Under the pieces are notes generated by a model. It made no database searches, had not been told where the DNA came from, and saw nothing but the letters and a program-made list of their open reading frames with translations. This document shows, piece by piece, positions 38,225 to 45,434 of a stretch of DNA of 64,000 bases (positions are counted from its first letter, which is position 1; every line of letters starts with the position of its first letter). Position numbers and translations under genes: made by a program. Source of the stretch: HXMU1420-13 sp963691715 (lineage in GTDB: Bacteria > Bacteroidota > Rhodothermia > Balneolales > Balneolaceae); contig OY829281.1 in NCBI GenBank assembly GCA_963691715.1, forward strand, positions 1,364,001 through 1,428,000, written 5' to 3'.

Positions 38225-39262
38225 TCAAATAATCGGTATCCCATCCGGTTCCCACCACAAGTTAGGCGTTTGGGCTTCACTTAGAAATTCAGTTTTTATA
38301 CCTTCGATATTTTGTCCGGCCGTATATACGGTTTGAACAGCTGTACCGTATTGCTCTTTTAATTCTTTCAGCTTTGCTTCGCCCCCTGTTACCCAATTCA
38401 GGGTAAAATCCATTTCAGGAACATCTTCACTTTCCTGAATTAGAAAATGATCCATCCATACCTGCTCACGTTCAATAGCTTTGTTATAGGCAAACTGGTA
38501 TTCCAATAAAGGACTCGGTCGTTTAATTTGTGGATTCTTCAACCAAAAAGCTTCAACATAATCCTGAAAATGACATGTTAGATCTTTAAAACTAATCGGA
38601 CTTACCACTACAGCCACCGAACGACATCCCTGACCTCCATAACGAAATATAGCCTCTACTAAATCAGTCATCACTTGTGGTTCTTCATAGGGAATATATG
38701 CCATTGAGAATTTTGCTGTTCGTACTACAAACTCAGTGTTCTCATGGGCAGCATTACTTTGAATAAGTTGTTCTTTCACGGGCTGCACAGATTGTTCAGA
38801 TCCCGCAAATAATACCTTATGAGCTTGCAAACCATCAAAAGGATCTAATGATATTGAATAATGCATTGAGTGTTCTAGTCCAATATCTTTTAGAGCATCT
38901 AACCATGTGGGTAACAAATAAGGATCTTTCTTTGAGAGCTTACCGCTATAATTGGCGCCGGAAAGAATGGTTCCTAATGCATCTTGAAACCCAACTAACG
39001 GTAAATTTCCTGCATGTAAACAAAGTACTTTCTTTCCTTTTTGATTTTGCCCTTCCCCGAGCCCTACTCGCTCTGCCCATTTTATTATTTGACCTGCATC
39101 TACTTTTTCTTTCAAAGCGAGTATTGCAAATTTGATATCCTCGAAAGAAAACAAACCTTCTTGAACCGTTTTATCGATAGCTTCTTTAAGATATCTATTT
39201 TCTGCTTGCAACCACCTTCGTGTGGCATTATCGATATGTTGGATGTGTGAAAAAATGTCCAT
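38225..39262 (-). CDS. Acyl-CoA reductase, LuxC-like
   Basis: A 345-residue aldehyde-dehydrogenase-fold protein resembling LuxC, the fatty-acyl reductase that makes aldehyde in luminous bacteria. Seen: CLHAGNLPLVGFQDALGTIL near residue 82, GANYSGKLSKKDPYLLPTWL near 103, and FRYGGQGCRSVAVVVSP near 210, which carries the nucleophilic cysteine. It is shorter than Vibrio LuxC (about 480). A LuxE-like gene lies upstream on the same strand, but there is no luciferase (LuxAB) gene, so a role in fatty aldehyde or acyl transfer outside luminescence is likely. Such LuxC/LuxE pairs occur in non-luminous Bacteroidota with unknown function. Confidence 0.82.
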   Translation of the reverse strand: MDIFSHIQHIDNATRRWLQAENRYLKEAIDKTVQEGLFSFEDIKFAILALKEKVDAGQIIKWAERVGLGEGQNQKGKKVLCLHAGNLPLVGFQDALGTILSGANYSGKLSKKDPYLLPTWLDALKDIGLEHSMHYSISLDPFDGLQAHKVLFAGSEQSVQPVKEQLIQSNAAHENTEFVVRTAKFSMAYIPYEEPQVMTDLVEAIFRYGGQGCRSVAVVVSPISFKDLTCHFQDYVEAFWLKNPQIKRPSPLLEYQFAYNKAIEREQVWMDHFLIQESEDVPEMDFTLNWVTGGEAKLKELKEQYGTAVQTVYTAGQNIEGIKTEFLSEAQTPNLWWEPDGIPII

Positions 39263-39276
39263 TTCGATTTAAATAA

Positions 39277-39624
39277 TCAGTTTTTTCTTCGAGTAATAAT
39301 ATTTCTAATGTCAGAATAATCTCCAAATGGGTACAGTCCTAAATGTTTATTTAAAAAGCTAAATTTTGGATTTATCGATGAAATTAGCTTTTCTTTTTTT
39401 GATCTTCTCCATTTTTTCAACTGCTTTTCTCTTTGAATGGCATCTTCAACATATTGATATTCTTCGTAATACAACAAATTGTAACAATAATATTTTCCTG
39501 CAAATGTATTCACCTTCCCCACATTTAATCCATGCTCAAGAATTCTAGATGGGAGATCATTAGTTATACCAATATAAAGCGTACTCTTTCTCTTATTGGT
39601 TGTGATATACACATAATAGGTCAT
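39277..39624 (-). CDS. GIY-YIG nuclease family protein (UPF0213-like)
   Basis: A 115-residue single-domain GIY-YIG protein: YYVYITTNKRKSTLYIGITN at the start gives the two-strand motif, followed by the conserved Arg in LPSRILEHGLN, and EDAIQREKQLKKWRRSKKEK, which holds the conserved Glu and a basic patch. Stand-alone members are common, often in many copies, in Bacteroidota, and their role is unclear; possible DNA repair or mobile nuclease. It splits the LuxC-like and LuxE-like genes and is preceded upstream by a palindromic repeat, so it may have arrived as an insertion. Confidence 0.88.
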   Translation of the reverse strand: MTYYVYITTNKRKSTLYIGITNDLPSRILEHGLNVGKVNTFAGKYYCYNLLYYEEYQYVEDAIQREKQLKKWRRSKKEKLISSINPKFSFLNKHLGLYPFGDYSDIRNIITRRKN

Positions 39625-39639
39625 GATTATAATTTCTGG

Positions 39640-39733
39640 TTTGTCATCTCGAACACTGTGAGAGATCCAACAATTATACTATCTACGAAAACTCTAGATT
39701 TCTCATTCGCTTTCGCTCTTTCGAAATGACAAA
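39640..39733. repeat. Imperfect palindromic repeat unit next to GIY-YIG gene
   Basis: The 94-base spacer between the GIY-YIG and LuxE-like genes has inverted ends: TTTGTCATCTCGAA at 39640-39653 and, inverted, TTTGTCATTTCGAA near 39720-39733. The inner parts are also partly complementary (GTGAGAGATC against GAGAAATC). Transcribed, it would form a long interrupted hairpin. I recall similar TTTCGAA..GACAAA palindromes as dispersed repeats in Bacteroidota genomes, but only one copy is in this window. Confidence 0.6.
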
Positions 39734-39735
39734 AA

Positions 39736-40728
39736 CTACTCATCAATCAAAAAATTACAGCCTCTAAGATTAATAGGATTCCAACGCCCTAACACTTGAA
39801 ATTGTCCTTCATTGTTTTGAATCCCTTTATCCCCAGTTAAAATAAAGGAACAGGAATTAATATTTGCTAAATCAATAACTCCAATCAACCCTTCTGTTTC
39901 GGGTGGCTGTATTTGCATTGGGTTATGTGGATTACGTATGGTTACTCGCATCCAAGGAACGGTATCAAACCATAAACTTCCACGACTATATGCCTGACTT
40001 AATAATTCAGTCATTCCATATTCTGAGTGGATGTACTTTTTCTCCACTCCAAATCCATCTGCTAATTGTTGATGAAGGTTCTCTTTGGTCATTTCCCTAC
40101 GAAATGTCTTCATCCCTCCTGTTTCTAGGATCATGGAATCGTTAGGAAGATTTGGTACACCCATTTCGATCAAATCCAACAAACCAAAAGCGGCTCCAAA
40201 AATCATCACTTTTTTACCAGCTGAACAAATTTCATCGATATGCGATTGGGCTAGTGACGTACCTAAATCTAAAAATCGACTTAACCCAGAAGGTTCCTGT
40301 TCAATTAATGAATTAAGCATCCAAACTAGTGAAGAATGAGGGTTATCATTATACCCAGGAGTATAGGCTAGAATAACATATTCATCCAAATCATAGAAAT
40401 GATTCATGCCTCGTATGATCGATTGTCGATAAATCTCTGGATTCGAAACCAAGTGTTTACTCCGGGTCATTCCGCTGGTTCCCGAACTTTGAAAAACTAG
40501 TTTTGAGTGTTTAGTAATGGGTGATGAGTGCTCAGTGAATATAAGTGTATCTTTAAACGCTTGTATTGGCAGTAGGGGAATTTCATCAATGGAGGTGATT
40601 TCACTGATCTGCAACGCATCACAAAAGCGTTTGTAAACTAGGTTATTTACTTTTTGATGCCTAAAGATTTGACCTGTTTTTTCTTCGAAAGCACTCGATG
40701 TATCAAATGGATCAATAATTTTTTTCAC
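39736..40728 (-). CDS. Acyl-protein synthetase, LuxE-like
   Basis: A 330-residue ANL-superfamily protein resembling LuxE, which activates fatty acids with ATP and carries the acyl group for reduction by LuxC. Seen: DEIPLLPIQAFKDTLIF near residue 50, LVFQSSGTSGMTRSKH near 78 (the Ser/Thr/Gly-rich AMP-binding loop), VILAYTPGYNDNPHSSLVW near 118, KYIHSEYGMTELLSQAYS near 240 and a C-terminal DLANINSCSFILTGDKG. It is shorter than Vibrio LuxE (about 370). Its start overlaps the end of the upstream lipoprotein gene by 17 bases, so it is in the same operon. The natural acyl substrate is unknown. Confidence 0.82.
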   Translation of the reverse strand: MKKIIDPFDTSSAFEEKTGQIFRHQKVNNLVYKRFCDALQISEITSIDEIPLLPIQAFKDTLIFTEHSSPITKHSKLVFQSSGTSGMTRSKHLVSNPEIYRQSIIRGMNHFYDLDEYVILAYTPGYNDNPHSSLVWMLNSLIEQEPSGLSRFLDLGTSLAQSHIDEICSAGKKVMIFGAAFGLLDLIEMGVPNLPNDSMILETGGMKTFRREMTKENLHQQLADGFGVEKKYIHSEYGMTELLSQAYSRGSLWFDTVPWMRVTIRNPHNPMQIQPPETEGLIGVIDLANINSCSFILTGDKGIQNNEGQFQVLGRWNPINLRGCNFLIDE

Positions 40729-41326
40729 TACAATCCAAAATATATGGACGAAGTTCTGGTGTCAATTCTTCACAATTTCGATAGATTAACATGTTTCTTA
40801 CAGAATTAAACTTGTCTGATCGTAAAATAATCACGTGAACACCAGAGGGTATTTCATCTGCATTAATAGAAACGGAATGACTTCCAGCAGTATAAAATTG
40901 ATCGGTAATTACGATCCCACCACTTCTTAGTTTAACATGTACTGAACCTGTAAATCTTTGGATAATAGTATCTTTTTCTTCGAAAGGTAAACGCGCAGGC
41001 ATAATAGAGATTTTTACATGAGAAGCTTCTGGAATGGTGAAGTTTATTAATGTTGAGGGTAATTTTTTGTTTTTTTGCTCCGTATTAATATGCGATTGAA
41101 TATAAAAATCCTTAATTGTTTCAAAGTCTATTGGCTGCGATGATCCAAAGTAGTGATTATTCACTTTATTGAATGTTATTTCTTTTGCTACAATAGGTGA
41201 CGTTTCGGATATAAAAGTAACAGGGTTTATTACGGGTGGTTCCCAAGCTAGTGTATATTCTGGCGTAAAAGAATTATCACAACTTAAAATAGATAGGGTT
41301 AATAAAAGTAAAATTTTTTTATACAT
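40712..41326 (-). CDS. Lipoprotein with sorting-domain-like (FlgD-like Ig) fold
   Basis: A 204-residue protein with a lipoprotein signal (LLLTLSILSC, Cys at about 16). From about residue 90 it reads STLINFTIPEASHVKISI, then AGSHSVSINADEIPSGVHVI and NSVRNMLIYRNC. The order and spacing mirror the type A T9SS sorting domain of the window's own cargo protein (TTISFFIPEAVKIKLSV, LNAGEYQYEWNATGYPSGMY, RKMTLVK). Here the fold is in a lipoprotein and followed by a C-terminal extension with two more Cys (YRNCEEL, ILDCSEK), so it should not work as a simple T9SS tail. It sits in a tight operon, one base after the barrel gene and overlapping the LuxE-like gene. The function is unknown. Confidence 0.7.
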   Translation of the reverse strand: MYKKILLLLTLSILSCDNSFTPEYTLAWEPPVINPVTFISETSPIVAKEITFNKVNNHYFGSSQPIDFETIKDFYIQSHINTEQKNKKLPSTLINFTIPEASHVKISIMPARLPFEEKDTIIQRFTGSVHVKLRSGGIVITDQFYTAGSHSVSINADEIPSGVHVIILRSDKFNSVRNMLIYRNCEELTPELRPYILDCSEKNY

Positions 41327-41327
41327 A

Positions 41328-41834
41328 CTAAAAGTAAATGCTAGCTGATAATTGTGTTGCAGTATTAAAATTTAGATTGCCAGCATTTCCAAATCTGAAA
41401 GAACCTTCATCAGAAATAGATACATTCCCTTGATATTCAATTCCTATGCTAAATTTTGGATTGAAAAAATATTCCCCACCGAAACCGACCCCAATAATGA
41501 AATCGGTGATAGTATCGCCTTCATCGGGTATCCCAAAAATTGCAGCACTTTTAAAAGAAACATATGGAACTGCCTCTTGGGAATTAGTAAAATAACTTTT
41601 AAGTACCATACCTAATGTTAAATCCATCCCAACATCTTGTGCATATACTAAACCAGTTACTGGAGCAATGACCAAATTTTGATTCATCCAAATTGGTAAC
41701 TGAAAATCTATATATTCATTTTGAACAGAGGCGGTTAGTCCAAATCTTCTATCATCTAACGAGGAATTTTGCGCATTAACATTTCCAAGAGTTAATGATA
41801 GTAGTGTAATTAGTATGATGTAATTAAATTTCAT
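41328..41834 (-). CDS. Small outer-membrane beta-barrel-like protein
   Basis: I choose the ATG at 41834, giving 168 residues and a clean signal peptide (MKFNYIILITLLSLTLGNVNA). The ORF extends to 41924, but the extra residues overlap the upstream gene and weaken the signal peptide. The body alternates polar and hydrophobic residues as in small barrels (FGLTASVQNEYIDFQLPIW, TDFIIGVGFGGEYFFNP, FSIGIEYQGNVSIS) and ends with aromatic STSIYF-type residues (LSASIYF), the usual outer-membrane insertion signature. It is probably a porin-like or OmpA/OmpW-type barrel without a known ligand. It lies between two lipoprotein genes. Confidence 0.7.
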   Translation of the reverse strand: MKFNYIILITLLSLTLGNVNAQNSSLDDRRFGLTASVQNEYIDFQLPIWMNQNLVIAPVTGLVYAQDVGMDLTLGMVLKSYFTNSQEAVPYVSFKSAAIFGIPDEGDTITDFIIGVGFGGEYFFNPKFSIGIEYQGNVSISDEGSFRFGNAGNLNFNTATQLSASIYF

Positions 41835-41874
41835 AATATTTATTTCATTGTTTAAGCGTATAGTGAATATAAAT

Positions 41875-42510
41875 CTAATTAAATTCACAAGTATTAAAAT
41901 CTTGGTTCTTTCCCTCCAATCCACTTGGAGTTAATCTTGAATCTCCTTGAATGTAGATATCCTGATAAAGTAAGTATTTGTTTTCTGCTAATAAAAATAT
42001 CCTATAAAATCCTTTTTCCATATCTCCACCCCTACATTTACTTTTCAAATTAAGGTTTACAGAAATTTGACCAGCTGATACTACTCCATCAAATATATCT
42101 ACCCTTTGGTAGGGTGGCGAATAGTCTATACCTAAAGGTAAATTAGCAGAACTTGAAATGGGTAAATATGCGGTTTCAGCCCAGATTTTTACTCCAACCT
42201 GTCTTGGAAGGGAAAACGGTAACACTTGAGAACCATCTGAGGGATTGGGATATGGAGTATAAAGTTGCAATTTAGTTATATAAACTTGTGAAGAATCCGT
42301 ATTTGGTGATGCTCCAATATCCAAAGAAGATATAGATGAAGGATTTCCCCATATGGCTATTGTTTCTGGACCTATTTCGGATGTAATTCTTATACCAGTT
42401 GTTTGTAATCGCGTAGCAGGTGTAATTGCTGCTGGATTATCACAACCTTGAATAATTAGAAATAATAATAGAACTGGCAGTAACAATTTAGAAACCATTT
42501 TATTAATCAT
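41875..42510 (-). CDS. Lipoprotein with YPNP sorting-domain-like segment
   Basis: A 211-residue protein with a lipoprotein signal peptide (VLLLFLIIQGC, Cys near 23). From about residue 75 it has LYTPYPNPSDGSQVLPFSLP and QVGVKIWAETA, then VVSAGQISVNLNLK and GFYRIFLLAEN. This order resembles the FlgD-like fold of T9SS type A tails, but it is followed by a 30-residue tail with another cysteine (FNTCEFN). The N-terminal part has DNPAAITPATRLQTTGI. It shares this odd layout with the lipoprotein on the far side of the barrel gene, so the two may be paralogues with a joint role. A second start at residue 5 is possible. Confidence 0.65.
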   Translation of the reverse strand: MINKMVSKLLLPVLLLFLIIQGCDNPAAITPATRLQTTGIRITSEIGPETIAIWGNPSSISSLDIGASPNTDSSQVYITKLQLYTPYPNPSDGSQVLPFSLPRQVGVKIWAETAYLPISSSANLPLGIDYSPPYQRVDIFDGVVSAGQISVNLNLKSKCRGGDMEKGFYRIFLLAENKYLLYQDIYIQGDSRLTPSGLEGKNQDFNTCEFN

Positions 42511-42557
42511 TGGTTTGTCTCCAAAATAAGCGATAGAGTTTATTGTGTTTGGCCAAG

Positions 42558-43286
42558 CTAATGATTGAAAGAGATTTTTTCAATCCGATTATTAAAAAGT
42601 GAAAAATTCCATGTAAAGAAAGATACTCCATCAACGAATTCCTGTAGATCCATTTGACTATCGGCAACTGGATAAATACTTCTCAAAAGTCCATTCTGAC
42701 TCATAACCCCAATTTGACCTGAAATTCTATCCGTAATAATGAGTTCATCATTTCTAATTTCAATATTTGATGCTTGCAACCCACTAAGATCAAACTCATC
42801 CATGAAATTTCCATTTTTATCGAACTTTAAAATGGCTTTCGATGCATCATCGTACACAAACAACTCCCCAAAATCATTGACTACTAATTGAGTGGGGGAA
42901 ATTCTTCTGTTTTGAAAGCCACTTTCCCCAGTAATCGATCCCAAATATTGAAATCGACGATCATACACTTGAATTCTTTCATTTCCATAATCGGTCACGT
43001 AGATTTTTAAACCGTTAGTGGCATCAACACCGATTGGAGTATCAAATTGATAATCGCCTGTTCCTAATCCACCTAATGTTTCAATCAGATTCCCATTATG
43101 ATCGAGTTTCAACAATCGATGTTTTCCTGATTCTACTACAAAAAGATGATCTTGGGTAGCATATATAGAAGTGGCATTTTCTAATCCCGAAAAAATGATG
43201 TCTTTTTCTTCTTGCTCATTCTCCTGTGCCTGTAAAGATGCGTTGTATCCCAGAATAAAAAGCAATATTGAGATAAAACGAATCAT
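42558..43286 (-). CDS. NHL-repeat six-bladed propeller protein, periplasmic
   Basis: A 242-residue exported protein: signal peptide MIRFISILLFILGYNASLQA, then NHL-type blades (HRLLKLDHNGNLIETLGGLG; GVDATNGLKIYVTDYGNERI; QVYDRRFQYLGSITG; DASKAILKFDKNGNFMDEF; ITDRISGQIGVMSQNG). NHL propellers bind proteins or act as enzymes; the partner is not predictable. Its ATG overlaps the purD stop by one base (TAATG), so it is translated from the purD transcript despite having no obvious purine role. Confidence 0.78.
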   Translation of the reverse strand: MIRFISILLFILGYNASLQAQENEQEEKDIIFSGLENATSIYATQDHLFVVESGKHRLLKLDHNGNLIETLGGLGTGDYQFDTPIGVDATNGLKIYVTDYGNERIQVYDRRFQYLGSITGESGFQNRRISPTQLVVNDFGELFVYDDASKAILKFDKNGNFMDEFDLSGLQASNIEIRNDELIITDRISGQIGVMSQNGLLRSIYPVADSQMDLQEFVDGVSFFTWNFSLFNNRIEKISFNH

Positions 43287-44563
43287 TAGAGATGTTTCAG
43301 ACCTTTAGCACCGATATCAGAACGGTAAAAGGAATCTTCAAAATGTATACGCTTTATTGCTGTATAAGATTGATCAATGGCTTCTTGAAGGGAATCCCCA
43401 GACCCAACTACATTTAGTACTCGACCACCATGTGTGAAAATTTGATCGCCATCCATCTTGGTGCCTGCATGAAAAATCAATGCTTTTTCTACAGACTCTA
43501 AGCCCGTAATCACTTTCCCTTTTTGATAGCTCTGAGGATATCCGCCCGATGCCAACACCACCGTACATCGGTATTTTGAATCAAATTTTATGTTAGTTTC
43601 CGCTAACCTACCTTCAACAGAAGCTACCAAGGCCTCAAGCAGGTCAGATTCTAATCTAGGAATAATCACCTGACACTCTGGATCTCCAAAACGGCAATTA
43701 TACTCCACTACTTTCGGTCCCTCTGCAGTTATCATCAATCCCACATATAAAAATCCTGTGTAGGGATTTCCTTCGGCTTTCATCCCTTCGATCGTTGGTT
43801 TGATGATAGATTCTTCAACCTGTGCAAGTAGTTGTTCTGTAACGATAGGTGCTGGAGAGTATGCTCCCATACCTCCAGTATTTAATCCAGTATCACCGTT
43901 ACCCACTCGTTTATGGTCTTGCGCATTACCAATTACTTTGTAGGTATTCCCATCACAAACTGCAAATACCGAGGCTTCTTCTCCCACCATAAACTCCTCA
44001 ATCACTAGGCGTCTTGCTGCACCACGAAGTGAACCAGTCTTTAGTTCGTCTAGTGCTTCCATTGCTTCAACTTCCGATTCTGGAATAAGTACCCCTTTTC
44101 CACCTGCTAATCCATCTGCTTTTAGAACTATTGGATAGGAATTTTGAGTTTTAATGTAATCAGCGGCTGCATCAAATTCAGATTGATCAAAAACTTTATA
44201 TGCGGCTGTTGGTATGTGGTGCCGAGCCATTACATCTTTTGCAAATTCTTTACTTCCTTCTAAAAGAGCTGGGATTTTTTTTGGACCAAATACTTTATGG
44301 CCTCGATGTTCTAGATAATCTGCAATTCCATCAACAAGAGGTTGTTCTGGTCCTACTACGGTAAGTTTTATATGGTTTGATTCTACAAAATCAACTACTG
44401 CCTGATGATCACTAACATCAAGATTAACATTGTTTCCCAAAGTAGCTGTACCTGGATTTCCAGGTGCTATAAACAGCTGATCTAGTAACGATGATTGTGC
44501 AATACCCCAAGCCAACGCATGTTCACGTCCACCGGAGCCAATAAGAAGTACATTAATGCTCAT
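43286..44563 (-). CDS. purD: Phosphoribosylamine-glycine ligase
   Basis: A 425-residue cytosolic ATP-grasp enzyme that joins phosphoribosylamine and glycine to GAR in de novo purine synthesis. Seen: VLLIGSGGREHALAWGIA at the N-terminus, VVGPEQPLVDGIAD near 75, ATP-grasp segments VLKADGLAGGKGVLIPES near 146 and VIEEFMVGEEASVFAVCDG near 185, and GGMGAYSPAPI near 232, then VVEYNCRFGDPECQVIIPRL near 288. Length is normal. Other purine genes (purK, purE) are 11 kb away. The NHL gene follows with a one-base overlap. Confidence 0.97.
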   Translation of the reverse strand: MSINVLLIGSGGREHALAWGIAQSSLLDQLFIAPGNPGTATLGNNVNLDVSDHQAVVDFVESNHIKLTVVGPEQPLVDGIADYLEHRGHKVFGPKKIPALLEGSKEFAKDVMARHHIPTAAYKVFDQSEFDAAADYIKTQNSYPIVLKADGLAGGKGVLIPESEVEAMEALDELKTGSLRGAARRLVIEEFMVGEEASVFAVCDGNTYKVIGNAQDHKRVGNGDTGLNTGGMGAYSPAPIVTEQLLAQVEESIIKPTIEGMKAEGNPYTGFLYVGLMITAEGPKVVEYNCRFGDPECQVIIPRLESDLLEALVASVEGRLAETNIKFDSKYRCTVVLASGGYPQSYQKGKVITGLESVEKALIFHAGTKMDGDQIFTHGGRVLNVVGSGDSLQEAIDQSYTAIKRIHFEDSFYRSDIGAKGLKHL

Positions 44564-44653
44564 TATTTGAAACTTACTTTCAAGAATTGATTAATCTGAA
44601 ATAGCTTTTTTTTAAAATCTAACATTACTTCAGGAGATGAGTTGTTGAAGTGA

Positions 44654-45421
44654 TTAAGATAAATTCTCTGCAGTGGTAATGATAGCAGCAAAGTCTTCGG
44701 CTTTGAGTGATGCTCCCCCTATCAATCCTCCATCTACATCAGGTTGACTTAGTAATTCGTGGGCATTGGCTGGTTTCATACTTCCGCCGTAAAGAATTCT
44801 GATTGCATCCGCCGTTTCTTGATCGTACATCTCGGCCAAGGTAGCCCGAATATGAGCATGCATTTCCTGTGCTTGTTCAGGAGTAGCCGTTTCCCCAGTA
44901 CCAATCGCCCAAATAGGTTCGTAAGCAATCACTGCATCCAGTGCTTCATTGCTGTCTATTTTTTCAAATGCAGCAATTACCTGATTTTTAACCAAATCGA
45001 AATGGATGTCTTGCTTACGCTGGTCTAAACTTTCTCCAACACAAATTACTGGAACTAAATCATATTCCATTGCTTTTTTGGCTTTCTTATTAACGCTAGA
45101 GTCTGTTTCACCAAAATACTCACGACGTTCAGAATGCCCGATAAGCACAAAATTACATCCTGCTTCGGTTAGCATGCTGGCACTGGTTTCTCCAGTATAA
45201 GCTCCACGATCTTCGAAATGAATATTTTGTGCTCCAACTTGTATGTCGGTATCATGTAGATAGGTTACACTCATTCCAAGACTTACAAAAGGAGGACATA
45301 CCAATACGTCAACATCTTCTGAAATTTCAGGTTTAGATGTTTTAAGTGCTTCAAGTAAGTCGGCTGCATCTACTGGACCACAATTCATCTTCCAGTTTCC
45401 AGCTATTAAAAATCGGCGCAT
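44654..45421 (-). CDS. tpiA: Triosephosphate isomerase
   Basis: A 255-residue cytosolic (beta/alpha)8 enzyme interconverting dihydroxyacetone phosphate and glyceraldehyde 3-phosphate. Catalytic residues are visible: Lys in GNWKMNCG near 12, His in FVLIGHSERREYFGE near 97 and Glu in AYEPIWAIGTGETATPEQA near 168. The phosphate loop is LYGGSMKPANA near 212, then DGGLIGGASL near 233. It lies 13 bases after the thioredoxin-fold gene on the same strand and shares its operon with gatB. Confidence 0.97.
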   Translation of the reverse strand: MRRFLIAGNWKMNCGPVDAADLLEALKTSKPEISEDVDVLVCPPFVSLGMSVTYLHDTDIQVGAQNIHFEDRGAYTGETSASMLTEAGCNFVLIGHSERREYFGETDSSVNKKAKKAMEYDLVPVICVGESLDQRKQDIHFDLVKNQVIAAFEKIDSNEALDAVIAYEPIWAIGTGETATPEQAQEMHAHIRATLAEMYDQETADAIRILYGGSMKPANAHELLSQPDVDGGLIGGASLKAEDFAAIITTAENLS

Positions 45422-45434
45422 ATGTTTAGTTATT

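Noticed and set aside
41835..41924. Longer N-terminus of the beta-barrel-like protein
   Set aside because: The extra 30 residues overlap the upstream lipoprotein gene and place a charged stretch before the signal peptide.
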